Shown: one piece after another, positions 53,723 to 62,374 of the stretch
How the letters are laid out: every line of letters begins with the position of its first letter
Position numbering within the stretch: position 1 is the first letter of the stretch
NCBI GenBank assembly: GCA_964610575.1
Contig: CAZSYX010000008.1
Coordinates: forward strand, 12,501 to 76,500
Length of the DNA stretch: 64,000 bases
Source: JADJWR01 sp964610575
GTDB lineage: Bacteria; Pseudomonadota; Gammaproteobacteria; Burkholderiales; Burkholderiaceae_F
Direction: 5' to 3'
Position numbers and translations under genes: made by a program
Notes under the pieces: generated by a model
Told to the model about the DNA's origin: nothing
The model's input: only the letters and a program-made list of their open reading frames with translations
Databases searched by the model: none

Positions 53723-54369
53723 AACAGGCATTTCTCGTACTGGCGCTCGCCGGCCTGCTTGGCGCCACGGCAGCGCAGACGCCGCACTCGCACCGGCACG
53801 CCTTCTCCGGCGCCGAGGGCTGGGCGCGCGTGTTCGACGACCCGGCGCGCGACGACTGGCAGAAGCCGCAGCAGGTGATCGAGGCGCTGAAGCTCGCCCC
53901 CGATGCCGCGGTCGCCGACATCGGCGCCGGCACCGGCTACTTCTCCGTTCGCCTGGCGCAGGCGGCTCCGAAGGGGCGCGTCTACGCCGCCGACCTCGAG
54001 CCGGACATGGTGAAGTACATCGAGCAGCGGGCGCGGCAGATGAAGCTTGCCAACGTCACCGCGGTGCTCGCCGCAGCCGACGATCCCAAGCTGCCCGCCC
54101 GGATCGACCGCGTGCTGATCGTCAACACCTATCACCACATCGGCAGCCGTGAGGCGTACTTTCGCCGCCTGGCCGGATCGCTGAAGCCCGATGCCGAAGT
54201 GGCGATCGTCGACTACACGCGCGAATCGCCGATCGGCCCGCCGGTCGCTGCGCGGCTGACTGCCGCCGAGGTGAAAGCGGAGATGCAGCGCGCCGGCTAC
54301 ATGCTGGCGGCCGAGCACGGGTTCCTGCCGCACCAGTATTTCCTGGTCTTCCGGCGGCAGCAGAACTGA
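53719..54369 (+). CDS. Exported SAM-dependent methyltransferase
   Basis: A 216-residue class I methyltransferase with a signal peptide (MKQAFLVLALAGLLGATAAQ). The mature part contains VADIGAGTGYFSVRLAQ (motif I), the acid of YAADLEPDM and the region NTYHHIGS. Homologues with the same leader exist in several bacteria, but how they obtain SAM outside the cytosol is unknown. The start overlaps the Nudix stop by 4 bases, so both are coupled. Confidence 0.85.
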   Translation: MKQAFLVLALAGLLGATAAQTPHSHRHAFSGAEGWARVFDDPARDDWQKPQQVIEALKLAPDAAVADIGAGTGYFSVRLAQAAPKGRVYAADLEPDMVKYIEQRARQMKLANVTAVLAAADDPKLPARIDRVLIVNTYHHIGSREAYFRRLAGSLKPDAEVAIVDYTRESPIGPPVAARLTAAEVKAEMQRAGYMLAAEHGFLPHQYFLVFRRQQN

Positions 54370-54371
54370 CC

Positions 54372-55826
54372 GTGGCGCAGCAAAGCGGCGCGGGCGAACC
54401 GCTGGTCCTCGCCATCGACCAGGGCACGCACGCCAGCCGGGCGCTGGTGTTCGATGCACACGGCGAAATCGTCGCCCACGGCGAGCGGGAGATCGGGCTC
54501 GCGCGCCCGCAGCCCGACTGGGCCGAGCAGGATGGCGAGGAAGTCGTCGCCTCGGTGCACGCCGCGCTGGCGCAGGCGGTGGCCGCGCTCGGCCCGCGCG
54601 TTCGGGATCTCGTCGCCGCCGGGCTGTCGAGCCAGCGTGCCAGCGCCGTGTGCTGGGACCGCGACAGCGGCGCGCCGCTGTCGCCGATCTTCAGCTGGCA
54701 GGACCGGCGCATGCACGCGTGGATCGACGCCCTGCGGGCGCACGGCGACGACGTGCATCGAAAGACCGGGCTCTTCCTGTCGCCGCACTACGGCGCCAGC
54801 AAGCTGCGCTGGGCGCTCGACCATCTGCCCGCGGTGAAGCAGGCGCTTGACGCCGGCCGGCTGGCGTGGGGACCGATGGTGAGTTTCCTCGCCTTCCGCC
54901 TGCTCAAGGAGCGGCCGCTGCTGGCCGATCCGCAATGCGCGGCGCGCACGCAGTTGTGGAACCTGCATACGCGCGACTGGGACCCTGAGCTGCTTCGCCT
55001 GTTCGGCCTTCCCGATGGCTGCCTGCCGGCGAGCGCGGCTACCTGCCAGCACTGGGGCACGCTCGCCTCAGGGGGCGTCGAGGTGCCGCTGATGGCGGTC
55101 AACGGCGACCAGTCGGCGGCGGTGTTCGCGTTCGGCTGGCCGGAAGCCGAATCGGCCTACGTCAACATCGGCACCAGCGCCTTCGTGCAGCGGGCATTGA
55201 TGCGCTCGCCGGGCCACGTGCCGCGCCAGCTGACGGGGATCATCCTCGCCGACGGCGCGACTTCGGTTTACATGGTCGAGGGCAACGTCAACGGCGCCGG
55301 TGCGGCGCTGGAGTGGCTGTCGGCGCAGCTCGGCATCGACGACCTGACCGCGCAGCTGCCCGCATGGCTCGAGCGGCCGGCGCCGTCGCTCCTGTTCCTG
55401 AACGGCATCGCCGGGCTCGGCGGGCCGTTCTGGCAGGCGCGGTTCGATTCGCGCTTCGTCGGCGACGGGGAGGCCGAGCCGTGGCAGCAGGCGGTGGCGC
55501 TGGTCGAGAGCATCGCCTTCCTACTGCAAGCGAACGTCGAGCACATGGCGCCTTACGTGCCGGAGCTTTCGCGCATCCGCGTCAGCGGCGGCGTCTCGCG
55601 GCTCGACGGGCTGTGCCGCCGGCTCGCGTCGCTCAATGGCGTGCCGGTGCACCGGCGCGACGACCCCGAGGCGAGCGCGCGCGGCATCGCCTATCTGGCT
55701 GCGGGGCGCCCCGCACACTGGCATGCCGGCGCAGCCGAGGACGTCTTCGAGCCGCAGCACGATCCCGCGCTGCGCAGCCGCTACCGCTGCTGGCGCGCAT
55801 TGATGGCCGATGCCACCGGCGTGTAG
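54372..55826 (+). CDS. FGGY-family carbohydrate kinase
   Basis: A 484-residue FGGY kinase related to glycerol kinase and xylulokinase. The N-terminal ATP-binding strand is LAIDQGTHASRALVFD; the second half has NGDQSAAVFAFG, YVNIGTSAFVQ and RISGGVSR-like IRVSGGVSRLDG. It phosphorylates a polyol or sugar whose identity is unknown. The GTG at 54372 starts 2 bases after the methyltransferase stop, so it belongs to the same transcript. No transporter or dehydrogenase for the sugar lies next to it. Confidence 0.88.
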   Translation: MAQQSGAGEPLVLAIDQGTHASRALVFDAHGEIVAHGEREIGLARPQPDWAEQDGEEVVASVHAALAQAVAALGPRVRDLVAAGLSSQRASAVCWDRDSGAPLSPIFSWQDRRMHAWIDALRAHGDDVHRKTGLFLSPHYGASKLRWALDHLPAVKQALDAGRLAWGPMVSFLAFRLLKERPLLADPQCAARTQLWNLHTRDWDPELLRLFGLPDGCLPASAATCQHWGTLASGGVEVPLMAVNGDQSAAVFAFGWPEAESAYVNIGTSAFVQRALMRSPGHVPRQLTGIILADGATSVYMVEGNVNGAGAALEWLSAQLGIDDLTAQLPAWLERPAPSLLFLNGIAGLGGPFWQARFDSRFVGDGEAEPWQQAVALVESIAFLLQANVEHMAPYVPELSRIRVSGGVSRLDGLCRRLASLNGVPVHRRDDPEASARGIAYLAAGRPAHWHAGAAEDVFEPQHDPALRSRYRCWRALMADATGV

Positions 55827-55987
55827 CGCAGGTGCAAGAGCAAGTCTTCCAATGTGCGTGCTGAATGCATGACTTCTGACGCGAAGCATGTCCCGTCTCG
55901 TGCTGAGCGCAACAATTTCACTGGCCGATGCATGTCGCATCGGCGTTTCGAACGAAAGGGAGTATCGATGGCCACGCGTCGCACCAC
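55809..55987 (+). repeat. Leader related to that of the 46895 gene
   Basis: This region and 46755-46915 share five short blocks in the same order; here TGCCACCGGCGT lies within the end of the FGGY gene. The leader also contains GCATGACTTCTGACGC and, 4 bases on, GCATG, with an imperfect hairpin. Confidence 0.5.
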
Positions 55988-56519
55988 GATGAGAAGCCGC
56001 TCGGGCACCAAGCTGTATGCGGTGCGCGACAAGGGCGGGCAGTTCAAGGACGTCCCGAGCTACAAGAAGGCGCATGCGGCCGACCTGCGGACCAAGGCGA
56101 AGGCCGAGGCGGGCGCCAAAGGGAAGCTGGCGGCGGTGGAGAAGCAGGTCGAGAAGGCGGCGAAGAAGGCCGTCAAGACCGTGCGTGCCAAGCTGGACGA
56201 GGCCCACGCAAGAGAGAAGCTGATGGCGATGGAGAAGAAGGTCGAGCGGGCCGCGAAGAAAGCGGCCAAGACCGTCCGCGCGAAGCTCGCCGAGGTACGC
56301 GCCGACAAGAAAGTCATCGCGATGGAGAAGAAGGTCGGGCGGGCTGCCAAGAAGGCCGCCAAGACCGTGCGCGCCTCGCTGAACGATGCCATGGCCGCCG
56401 TCAAGCGCGCGGCGAAAAAGGTTGCCAAGCAGGTCTCGGCCACCAAGCCGGCGGCGAAGAAAGTCGCGAAGAAGGCTCCGGCCAAGGCCCCGGCGAAGCG
56501 GGCGACAAAGAAGGCCTGA
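55968..56519 (+). CDS. Histone-H1-like basic protein with internal repeats
   Basis: A 183-residue, very basic protein. It begins MATRRTTMRSRSGTKLYAVRDKGGQFKDV, a small domain found alone in other proteobacteria (SGTKLYAVRD...QFKD). From residue 56 it has three copies of a 31-residue lysine/alanine-rich helix (56-86, 87-117, 118-142), then a tail of KKA/KAPAK repeats like eukaryotic H1. It probably binds DNA or RNA. The ATG at 55968 follows AAGGGAGT. It is transcribed after the FGGY gene. Confidence 0.85.
   Translation: MATRRTTMRSRSGTKLYAVRDKGGQFKDVPSYKKAHAADLRTKAKAEAGAKGKLAAVEKQVEKAAKKAVKTVRAKLDEAHAREKLMAMEKKVERAAKKAAKTVRAKLAEVRADKKVIAMEKKVGRAAKKAAKTVRASLNDAMAAVKRAAKKVAKQVSATKPAAKKVAKKAPAKAPAKRATKKA
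56133..56393 (+). repeat. Tandem repeat of three units, about 93 bases each
   Basis: Three near-copies within the histone-like gene: 56133-56225, 56226-56318 and 56319-56393 (the last shorter). Units two and three share GCGATGGAGAAGAAGGTCG exactly at the start. Copy number is likely to vary between strains. Confidence 0.8.
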
Positions 56520-56539
56520 GCGCCTGGAGCGTGGAAGTT

Positions 56540-56562
56540 GCCCGGGGTGCGATGCCTCGGGC
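56540..56562 (+). terminator. Hairpin after the histone-like gene
   Basis: GCCCGGGG-N7-CCTCGGGC forms an 8-base stem with one G-T pair, 20 bases after the stop codon. No T-run follows, so it is a possible factor-dependent terminator. Confidence 0.45.
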
Positions 56563-56684
56563 CGACCTTCCATCGGCCGGGCGCTTGAAGGTCGCGGAGA
56601 CTCTTCCGCCCGCGCGCCGCATGTTGCGCAGTGCGGATTCACGGGTTGCGCAGGAGGCGGTTGTCGTCGCAGGAGAAACACGAG

Positions 56685-56999
56685 ATGAAAGGTTTCCTGA
56701 TTGACCCGGTGGCAAGGACGATCACGGCGGTGGATATGACCGGCGGGCTGGACGGCGTGCGCAAGCTGATCGGCTTTCCGACCGTCGACTCGGACGAGAT
56801 CGACGAGAACGGCGACCGCCTGTTCTTCGACGAGGAGTGCTTCATCCGCAGTGCGCCCGGCTCGCCGCGCTTCCGTCTCGACAACCTGGCGCCAGTGGCC
56901 GGCAAAGGCGTCATCGTCGGCTCGTCGGCGCAGGGCAAGGAACTCGCCGACGCCGTGGTCGGCCTCGAAGCGCTGCAGCGTCGGGTGACGTTCAGCTGA
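56685..56999 (+). CDS. Hypothetical protein, 104 aa
   Basis: A 104-residue protein I do not recognise. It starts MKGFLIDPVARTITAVDM and includes FDEECFIRSAPGSPRFRLDNLAPVAGKGVIVGSS. This resembles the short DUF3846-like form used for regulatory or accessory proteins, but I cannot confirm it. AGGAG lies 9 bases before the ATG at 56685. No membrane segment or signal. Confidence 0.55.
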   Translation: MKGFLIDPVARTITAVDMTGGLDGVRKLIGFPTVDSDEIDENGDRLFFDEECFIRSAPGSPRFRLDNLAPVAGKGVIVGSSAQGKELADAVVGLEALQRRVTFS

Positions 57000-57060
57000 G
57001 CCTGCCGGCACGACGGCCGGCGGGGTACGCTGGGGCGGTCACCTCCTTCGTGGGCTGCCG

Positions 57061-58170
57061 ATGAGCACGCCGGCGCTGGAGCTGTTTCTCTGCGGCGACG
57101 TGATGACCGGCCGCGGCCTCGACCAGCTGCTGCCGCAGCCGAGCAAGCCGCATCTGTTCGAGGGCTACGTCACCGACGCGCGCGACTACGTGCGCCTGGC
57201 CGAGGAAGTGAACGGGCCGATCGCGCGGCCGGTGTCGTACGACTACATCTGGGGCGAGGCGCTGGCCGAGATCGACCGCCGGGCACCGATGCTTCGCATC
57301 GTCAACCTCGAGACCGCGATCACCACCTGCGAGGACGCCTGGCCCGGCAAGGGCATCCACTACCGGATGCACCCGGCCAACGTCGGCTGCCTGACCGCGG
57401 CGCGGATCGACGCCTGCGTGCTGGCCAACAACCACGTGCTCGACTGGGGCCGCGAGGGCCTGGCCGAGACGCTGCGCGTCCTGCACGCTGCCGGCATCCG
57501 CACCGCAGGTGCCGGCGCCAGCGAGGAAGCAGCGATGGCGCCGGCCATCCTCGAGCTGCCTGGCGGCGGGCGGGTGCTGCTGTTTGCCGCCGCCGACGAG
57601 TCGAGCGGCGTACTGCGGCGCTGGCGTGCGGCCCGCGGTCAGCCCGGCATCGTCCTGATCGACGAGATCAGCGCGCGCGGCGCCGAGCCGCTGGCGCACA
57701 GCATCGCCTCGCTGCGCCGACCGGGCGACACGGTGATCGTTTCGCTGCACTGGGGCGGCAACTGGGGCTACCCGATCGGCCGCGACGAACGCGCGTTCGC
57801 GCATGCGCTCGTCGAGGCCGGTGCCGACCTCGTGCACGGTCACTCTTCGCACCACGCGCGCGGCTTCGAGATCCATCGCGAGCGGCTGATCCTGTACGGC
57901 TGCGGCGACTTCATCAACGACTACGAAGGCATCGGCGGCCACGAGAAGTACCGCGGCGACCTGGCAGCGGCATACTTCGTGCGCCTCGACGATGGCCGGC
58001 TGCAGGAACTGACACTGGTGCCATTTCAATCTCGGCAACTCAGCCTGCGGCGCGCGTCGGCCGCCGACACGCGCTGGCTGCTCGAAACCCTGAACCGCGA
58101 GTGCCGGCCATTCGACCTCGAATTGGCGCCCGCCACCGACGGCAGCCTGCGCCTTGCGGCCGCGCAGTGA
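57061..58170 (+). CDS. CapA/PgsA-like metallophosphatase-fold protein
   Basis: A 369-residue CapA-family protein. It has the start LELFLCGDVMTGRGLD, then IVNLETAIT, ANNHVLDWGREGL, SLHWGGNWGYPI and HGHSSHHARGFEI, the standard metal-site pattern of this family. CapA proteins belong to poly-gamma-glutamate synthesis, but many stand-alone homologues have unknown roles. No CapB/CapC synthetase is adjacent. There is no signal peptide, so the protein is probably cytosolic. The prim-pol gene starts 1 base after its stop. Confidence 0.85.
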   Translation: MSTPALELFLCGDVMTGRGLDQLLPQPSKPHLFEGYVTDARDYVRLAEEVNGPIARPVSYDYIWGEALAEIDRRAPMLRIVNLETAITTCEDAWPGKGIHYRMHPANVGCLTAARIDACVLANNHVLDWGREGLAETLRVLHAAGIRTAGAGASEEAAMAPAILELPGGGRVLLFAAADESSGVLRRWRAARGQPGIVLIDEISARGAEPLAHSIASLRRPGDTVIVSLHWGGNWGYPIGRDERAFAHALVEAGADLVHGHSSHHARGFEIHRERLILYGCGDFINDYEGIGGHEKYRGDLAAAYFVRLDDGRLQELTLVPFQSRQLSLRRASAADTRWLLETLNRECRPFDLELAPATDGSLRLAAAQ

Positions 58171-58171
58171 C

Positions 58172-58978
58172 ATGGGCAAGGCGCGAGGCGGCGAAGCACG
58201 GCAGGACGGTGACATCCGCGCCGCCGCGCTGGCCTACGCCACGCACGGCTGGTCGGTGATCCCGATCGAGCCGCGCGGCAAGCGCCCGCTGGTGCCATGG
58301 CTCGAGTTCCAGCGGCGCGTCGCCACGGCGGACGAAGTCGGCGATTGGTTCCGCCGCTGGCCCGAGGCGAACGTCGCCATCGTCACCGGGCGCGTGTCGG
58401 GGCTGGTGGTCGTCGACATCGATCCGCGGCATGACGGCCTAGCGAGCCTGGAGCGCGCGCGCGACGAACACGGGCCGTTGCCGCGCACAGTCGAGGCGGA
58501 GACGGGCGGCGGGGGTCGTCACCTGTACTTCGCGCACCCGGGCGTACCGTTGCACAACCGCGTCGGCATCCTGCCCGGCGTCGACCTGCGCGCCGATGGC
58601 GGCTGCGTGGTCGCGCCGCCCTCCGTGCATCCGAGCGCGCGACGCTACCGGTGGGCCGCCGGCCGCGCGCCGGACGATCTGCCGCTGGGGCTGCTGCCTG
58701 GCTGGCTGATGCCGGCCATGCACGGCGATGGGCCCCATGGCCATCCGCTGGCGCACTGGCGCGAACTGGTGCGGGGCGACGTCGCCGAAGGCACGCGCAA
58801 CAACACGCTGGCCTCGCTGGCCGGGCATCTGCTGTGGCACGGCGTCGACCCGCAGGTGGCGCTCGAACTGCTGCTCGCCTTCAACCGCGTCCGCTGCCGG
58901 CCGCCCTTGCCGGACGACGAGGTGGCGCAGGTGGTGGCGAGCATCACGCGGCTGCACGAGCGCGGCCGTGACGAGTGA
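58172..58978 (+). CDS. Prim-pol domain protein with PriCT-1
   Basis: A 268-residue archaeo-eukaryotic-type primase/polymerase. Residues ~15-190 form the prim-pol domain: VVVDIDPRH (catalytic acids), GGGGRHLYF (the conserved histidine) and VDLRADGGCVVAPPS. A PriCT-1-like segment follows (GDVAEGTRNNTLASLAGHLL). There is no helicase domain, as is common in replication proteins of phages and plasmids. No phage genes are adjacent. It follows the CapA-like gene by 1 base and may be transcribed with it. Confidence 0.85.
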   Translation: MGKARGGEARQDGDIRAAALAYATHGWSVIPIEPRGKRPLVPWLEFQRRVATADEVGDWFRRWPEANVAIVTGRVSGLVVVDIDPRHDGLASLERARDEHGPLPRTVEAETGGGGRHLYFAHPGVPLHNRVGILPGVDLRADGGCVVAPPSVHPSARRYRWAAGRAPDDLPLGLLPGWLMPAMHGDGPHGHPLAHWRELVRGDVAEGTRNNTLASLAGHLLWHGVDPQVALELLLAFNRVRCRPPLPDDEVAQVVASITRLHERGRDE

Positions 58979-59336
58979 ACGGGTCGCGATCGAGCCCGCG
59001 AGTGCATCGCTTCGCACGGCCGCTGCCTGCGATCAAGCGGACGAGGCGTTCGATGTGAGTGACTGCCAGTAGCCGGCCAGGAGCGGCCGCTGACGCTGTA
59101 GATCGCAAGCGACCGCGATGCATTGCCACTGCGGCGACCAAGCGTCGCCGCGCCACCTCCGAAGCAACGGACGACGTAGGTCGCGGAGACGCTACGCGAC
59201 CCTGTCCCTCGGGATGATTCGGGCCGCAGCTTTGGGGCCTTTTCGGCAACCCGGGCGGCTTCGTTCCGTATACTGCAGTGCACAATCAAGGCGGTCACAC
59301 TTGGATTTCGCACCCATCGAAGATCACCTCGCACCC
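58979..59336. other. 358-base intergenic region
   Basis: No gene is visible here. It holds a 7-base hairpin (GGTCGCG-N9-CGCGACC, 59179-59201) without a T-run, and, near the aminotransferase, a TATACT hexamer at 59269-59274. The latter is a plausible -10 with no good -35. The rest shows no recognisable element. Confidence 0.5.
59269..59274 (+). promoter_or_regulatory. Probable -10 element of aminotransferase-pckA operon
   Basis: TATACT lies 62 bases before the ATG at 59337. A matching -35 at 17 bases is poor, so an activator may be needed. Transcription would begin near 59281. Confidence 0.4.
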
Positions 59337-60551
59337 ATGCTCAGCCAACTCGCACTATCGATTGCCGAATCGGCAACGCTCAAGCTCAACGAAACTGCCG
59401 CCCAGTTGCGCGACAAGGGCGAGCCGGTCATCCACCTGGGCGGCGGCGAGCCGAAGAGCCGCGCGCCGATCGACGCCATCGTCGGCTGCACGTCGGTGCT
59501 CAACACCGGCGAGGTGCGCTACACGCCCTCCGACGGAATCCCGGCGCTGAAGAAGGCGATCATCCGCTACACGGAGCAGCATTACGACCGTGTGGCCAAG
59601 CCGGAGAACGTGATCGCCTCGAGCGGCGCCAAGCAGTCGATCATGGTGGCGCTGCAGGCGATCCTCGACCCGAAGGACGAGGTGATCATGCCCGTGCCGT
59701 ACTGGGTCAGTTATCCGGAGATGGTGAAGCTGGCCGGCGGCGTGGCCGTGCCGGTCCGTGCCGCGGACGGCTCGTTCGAGCCCACGGTCGCGGACATCAC
59801 GCAGGCGGTAGGCCCCTACACGAAGGCAATCATCCTCAACAGCCCCAACAACCCGAGCGGGGCGATGTACTCCGAGGATTTCATCCGGCAGATCGTCGAA
59901 CTGTGCGAGCAGAAGGACATCTGGCTCGTTATGGACGACACCTACAACCGCCTGGTGTTCGACGGCCGCCAGCCGACCAACGCCTACGCGTTCACCGACA
60001 AGGACGTCGACCACTCGAAGCTGGTGGTGGTCAACAGCGTGTCGAAGATGTACGCGATGACCGGGTTCCGGGTCGGCTGGGCCATCGGCAACCGCGAGCT
60101 GGTCAAGGCGATGACCAACATCCAGTCGCAGCAGACCTCGGGGCCGGCGACGCCGTCGCAATGGGCGGCGGTCGGCGCGCTGAACGGCGTGCAGAACTCC
60201 GTCGACGCTCTGCGCCTGACGCTGCAGAACAACCGCGACGTGCTGGTGGCGCGGCTGCAGGCGATCCCGGGGGTGAAGGTGGTGAAGCCGGCCGGCACCT
60301 TCTTCGCCTTCCCGGACTTCAGCGCGTACGAGAAGAGTTCGCAGAAGCTGGCCGACCTGCTGCTGGATAAGGTGCGCGTCGTCACCGTGCCGGGCAAGGA
60401 GTTCGGCATGGAAGGTCACCTGCGACTGAGCTTCTGCGGCACGCTGAAGGAAATCAAGGAAGGCATCGAGCGGATCCAGTGGGTGCTCGACCCGCACGCG
60501 CCGAACGAGCTGTTCCTCGGCTCGCGCAAGCTGGTGAGGGACTGGTTATGA
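59337..60551 (+). CDS. Aspartate/aromatic aminotransferase (PLP, class I)
   Basis: A 404-residue class I aminotransferase. The PLP lysine is in NSVSKMYAMTGFRVGW; the cofactor aspartate is in WLVMDDTYNRL, and NSPNNPSGAMY carries the asparagine. The R in RLSFCG binds the substrate carboxylate. The start at 59337 gives MLSQLALSIAES; a TTG at 59301 would add 12 residues. It exchanges amino groups, most often aspartate with 2-oxoglutarate, forming oxaloacetate. The start of pckA overlaps its stop by 4 bases. Confidence 0.9.
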   Translation: MLSQLALSIAESATLKLNETAAQLRDKGEPVIHLGGGEPKSRAPIDAIVGCTSVLNTGEVRYTPSDGIPALKKAIIRYTEQHYDRVAKPENVIASSGAKQSIMVALQAILDPKDEVIMPVPYWVSYPEMVKLAGGVAVPVRAADGSFEPTVADITQAVGPYTKAIILNSPNNPSGAMYSEDFIRQIVELCEQKDIWLVMDDTYNRLVFDGRQPTNAYAFTDKDVDHSKLVVVNSVSKMYAMTGFRVGWAIGNRELVKAMTNIQSQQTSGPATPSQWAAVGALNGVQNSVDALRLTLQNNRDVLVARLQAIPGVKVVKPAGTFFAFPDFSAYEKSSQKLADLLLDKVRVVTVPGKEFGMEGHLRLSFCGTLKEIKEGIERIQWVLDPHAPNELFLGSRKLVRDWL

Positions 60552-62194
60552 GCGAATACCTTGCCGTCGCCACGCCGGCGCAGCGCGAGGCGGGCCGCGC
60601 AGCGAGCGTCTTCGGCCTCGAGAACCACGGGCTGGCCCACCTGCACCGCGTCTACTGGAACCTGCCCGAGGCGGCGCTGTACGAGGAGGCGGTCTTCCGC
60701 CGCGAGGGACACGTCGCCGCCGACGGCCCGTTCGTCGTCGGCACGGGCAAGCACACGGCGCGCGCCGCGCCCGACAAGTTCATCACCCGCGAGGCGACGA
60801 GCGAGGAGAAGGTGTGGTGGGGCGAGCACAACCGGCCCTTCACGCCGCCGAACTTCAACACGCTGCTCACCCGCATGCAGGGCTACCTGCAGGGCCGCGA
60901 CGTGTTCGTGCAGGACTGCTTCGCCGGCGCCGATCCCGACCACCGGCTGCCCATCCGCATCGTCACGGAGAAAGCCTGGCATTCGCTGTTCGCCCGGACG
61001 ATGTTCGCCAAGCCGCGCAACCTGGATGCGTACCGCAAGCACGCGCCCGAGTTCACGGTGATCTGCACGCCCGACTTCCACGCCTCTCCGCTGATCGACA
61101 GCACGCGCACTCAGACGTTCATCATCGTGAACTTCGCCGCTCGGCTCGCGCTCATCGGCGGGTCGGCGTATGCGGGGGAGATCAAGAAGACGATCTTCAC
61201 CGTGCTCAACTACCTGCTGCCGCTCGACGGCGTGATGTCGATGCATTGCTCGGCCAACGTCGGGCCCGCCGGCGACGTGGCGATCTTCTTCGGTCTGTCG
61301 GGCACGGGGAAGACGACGCTGTCCGCCGACCCCACGCGCCGGCTGATCGGCGACGACGAGCACGGCTGGAGCGAGAGCGGCGTCTTCAACATCGAGGACG
61401 GGTGCTACGCCAAGGTGATCCGGCTGTCCCCGGAAGCCGAGCCGCAGATCCACGCCTGCACGCGGCGGTTCGGCACGATCCTGGAGAACGTGACGATCGA
61501 CCCGCTGACGCGCCGCCTCGACCTGAACGACGCATCGGTGACCGAGAACACGCGCGGCGCGTACCCGCTTCACTTCATCGACAACGCCCTGCTCGAGAAG
61601 ATGGGCGGGCACCCGTCGAACATCATCTTCCTCACCTGCGACGCCTCCGGCACGATGCCGCCGATCTCGCGGCTGACACCCGAGCAGGCGATGTACCACT
61701 TCATCTCCGGCTACACGAGCAAGATCGCCGGCACCGAGGTCGGGCTCGGCACCGAGCCGGAGATCACGTTCAGCACGTGCTTCGGCGCCCCGTTCATGGT
61801 CCACCGGCCGCTCGTCTATGCCGAGCTGCTGCGGGCAAAGATGCTGCGCCACGGCGTGGCGTGCTGGCTCGTGAACACCGGCTGGACGGGCGGGCCGTTC
61901 GGCGTCGGCAAGCGCATCAGCATCCGCCACACGCGCATGTTGCTCGACGCCGCGCTGAGCGGGAAGCTGCGGGACGTCGCGTTCCGCAAGGACCCCGTGT
62001 TCGGCTTCGACGTGCCGCTCGAGTGCGCCGGCGTACCCTCCGAGATCCTCGACCCGGCCAACACCTGGGGCAGCCGCCGCGAATACGACGCGAAGTACGA
62101 CGCATTGGCCGCACGCTTCGTCGAGAACTTCAAGCTGTTCACCGAGAACTGCCCGCCGGAGGTCATCGCGGCCGGCCCGAAACGCATTCGGTAG
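60548..62194 (+). CDS. pckA: Phosphoenolpyruvate carboxykinase (ATP)
   Basis: PckA converts oxaloacetate and ATP to phosphoenolpyruvate, ADP and CO2. The 548-residue protein matches the ATP-type enzyme: GLSGTGKTTLSAD (P-loop), DDEHGW, HFIDNAL and the metal/substrate segment RKHAPEFTVICTPDFHA. Length and motifs match E. coli PckA (540). The gene is translationally coupled to the aminotransferase by a 4-base overlap. Together they route aspartate carbon into gluconeogenesis. An ATP-type enzyme is less common in Burkholderiales, where GTP-type Pck is usual. Confidence 0.95.
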   Translation: MSEYLAVATPAQREAGRAASVFGLENHGLAHLHRVYWNLPEAALYEEAVFRREGHVAADGPFVVGTGKHTARAAPDKFITREATSEEKVWWGEHNRPFTPPNFNTLLTRMQGYLQGRDVFVQDCFAGADPDHRLPIRIVTEKAWHSLFARTMFAKPRNLDAYRKHAPEFTVICTPDFHASPLIDSTRTQTFIIVNFAARLALIGGSAYAGEIKKTIFTVLNYLLPLDGVMSMHCSANVGPAGDVAIFFGLSGTGKTTLSADPTRRLIGDDEHGWSESGVFNIEDGCYAKVIRLSPEAEPQIHACTRRFGTILENVTIDPLTRRLDLNDASVTENTRGAYPLHFIDNALLEKMGGHPSNIIFLTCDASGTMPPISRLTPEQAMYHFISGYTSKIAGTEVGLGTEPEITFSTCFGAPFMVHRPLVYAELLRAKMLRHGVACWLVNTGWTGGPFGVGKRISIRHTRMLLDAALSGKLRDVAFRKDPVFGFDVPLECAGVPSEILDPANTWGSRREYDAKYDALAARFVENFKLFTENCPPEVIAAGPKRIR

Positions 62195-62374
62195 CGGCGG
62201 CAGCGAACGCGGTCCGCGGCCGGCAGCGGGCCGAGCAACGCCTTCTGGCCGACGTCGTGTCGCAGCAGGTGACCGCTGCACCCCGAGAGTCGATAGGTGG
62301 CCGGGTCAGGGTGGTGAGCCAGCGTTCAGCATGGTTCGCCCGACTGCAACTTCAGGGCCGGATGCCGGCCAGGT

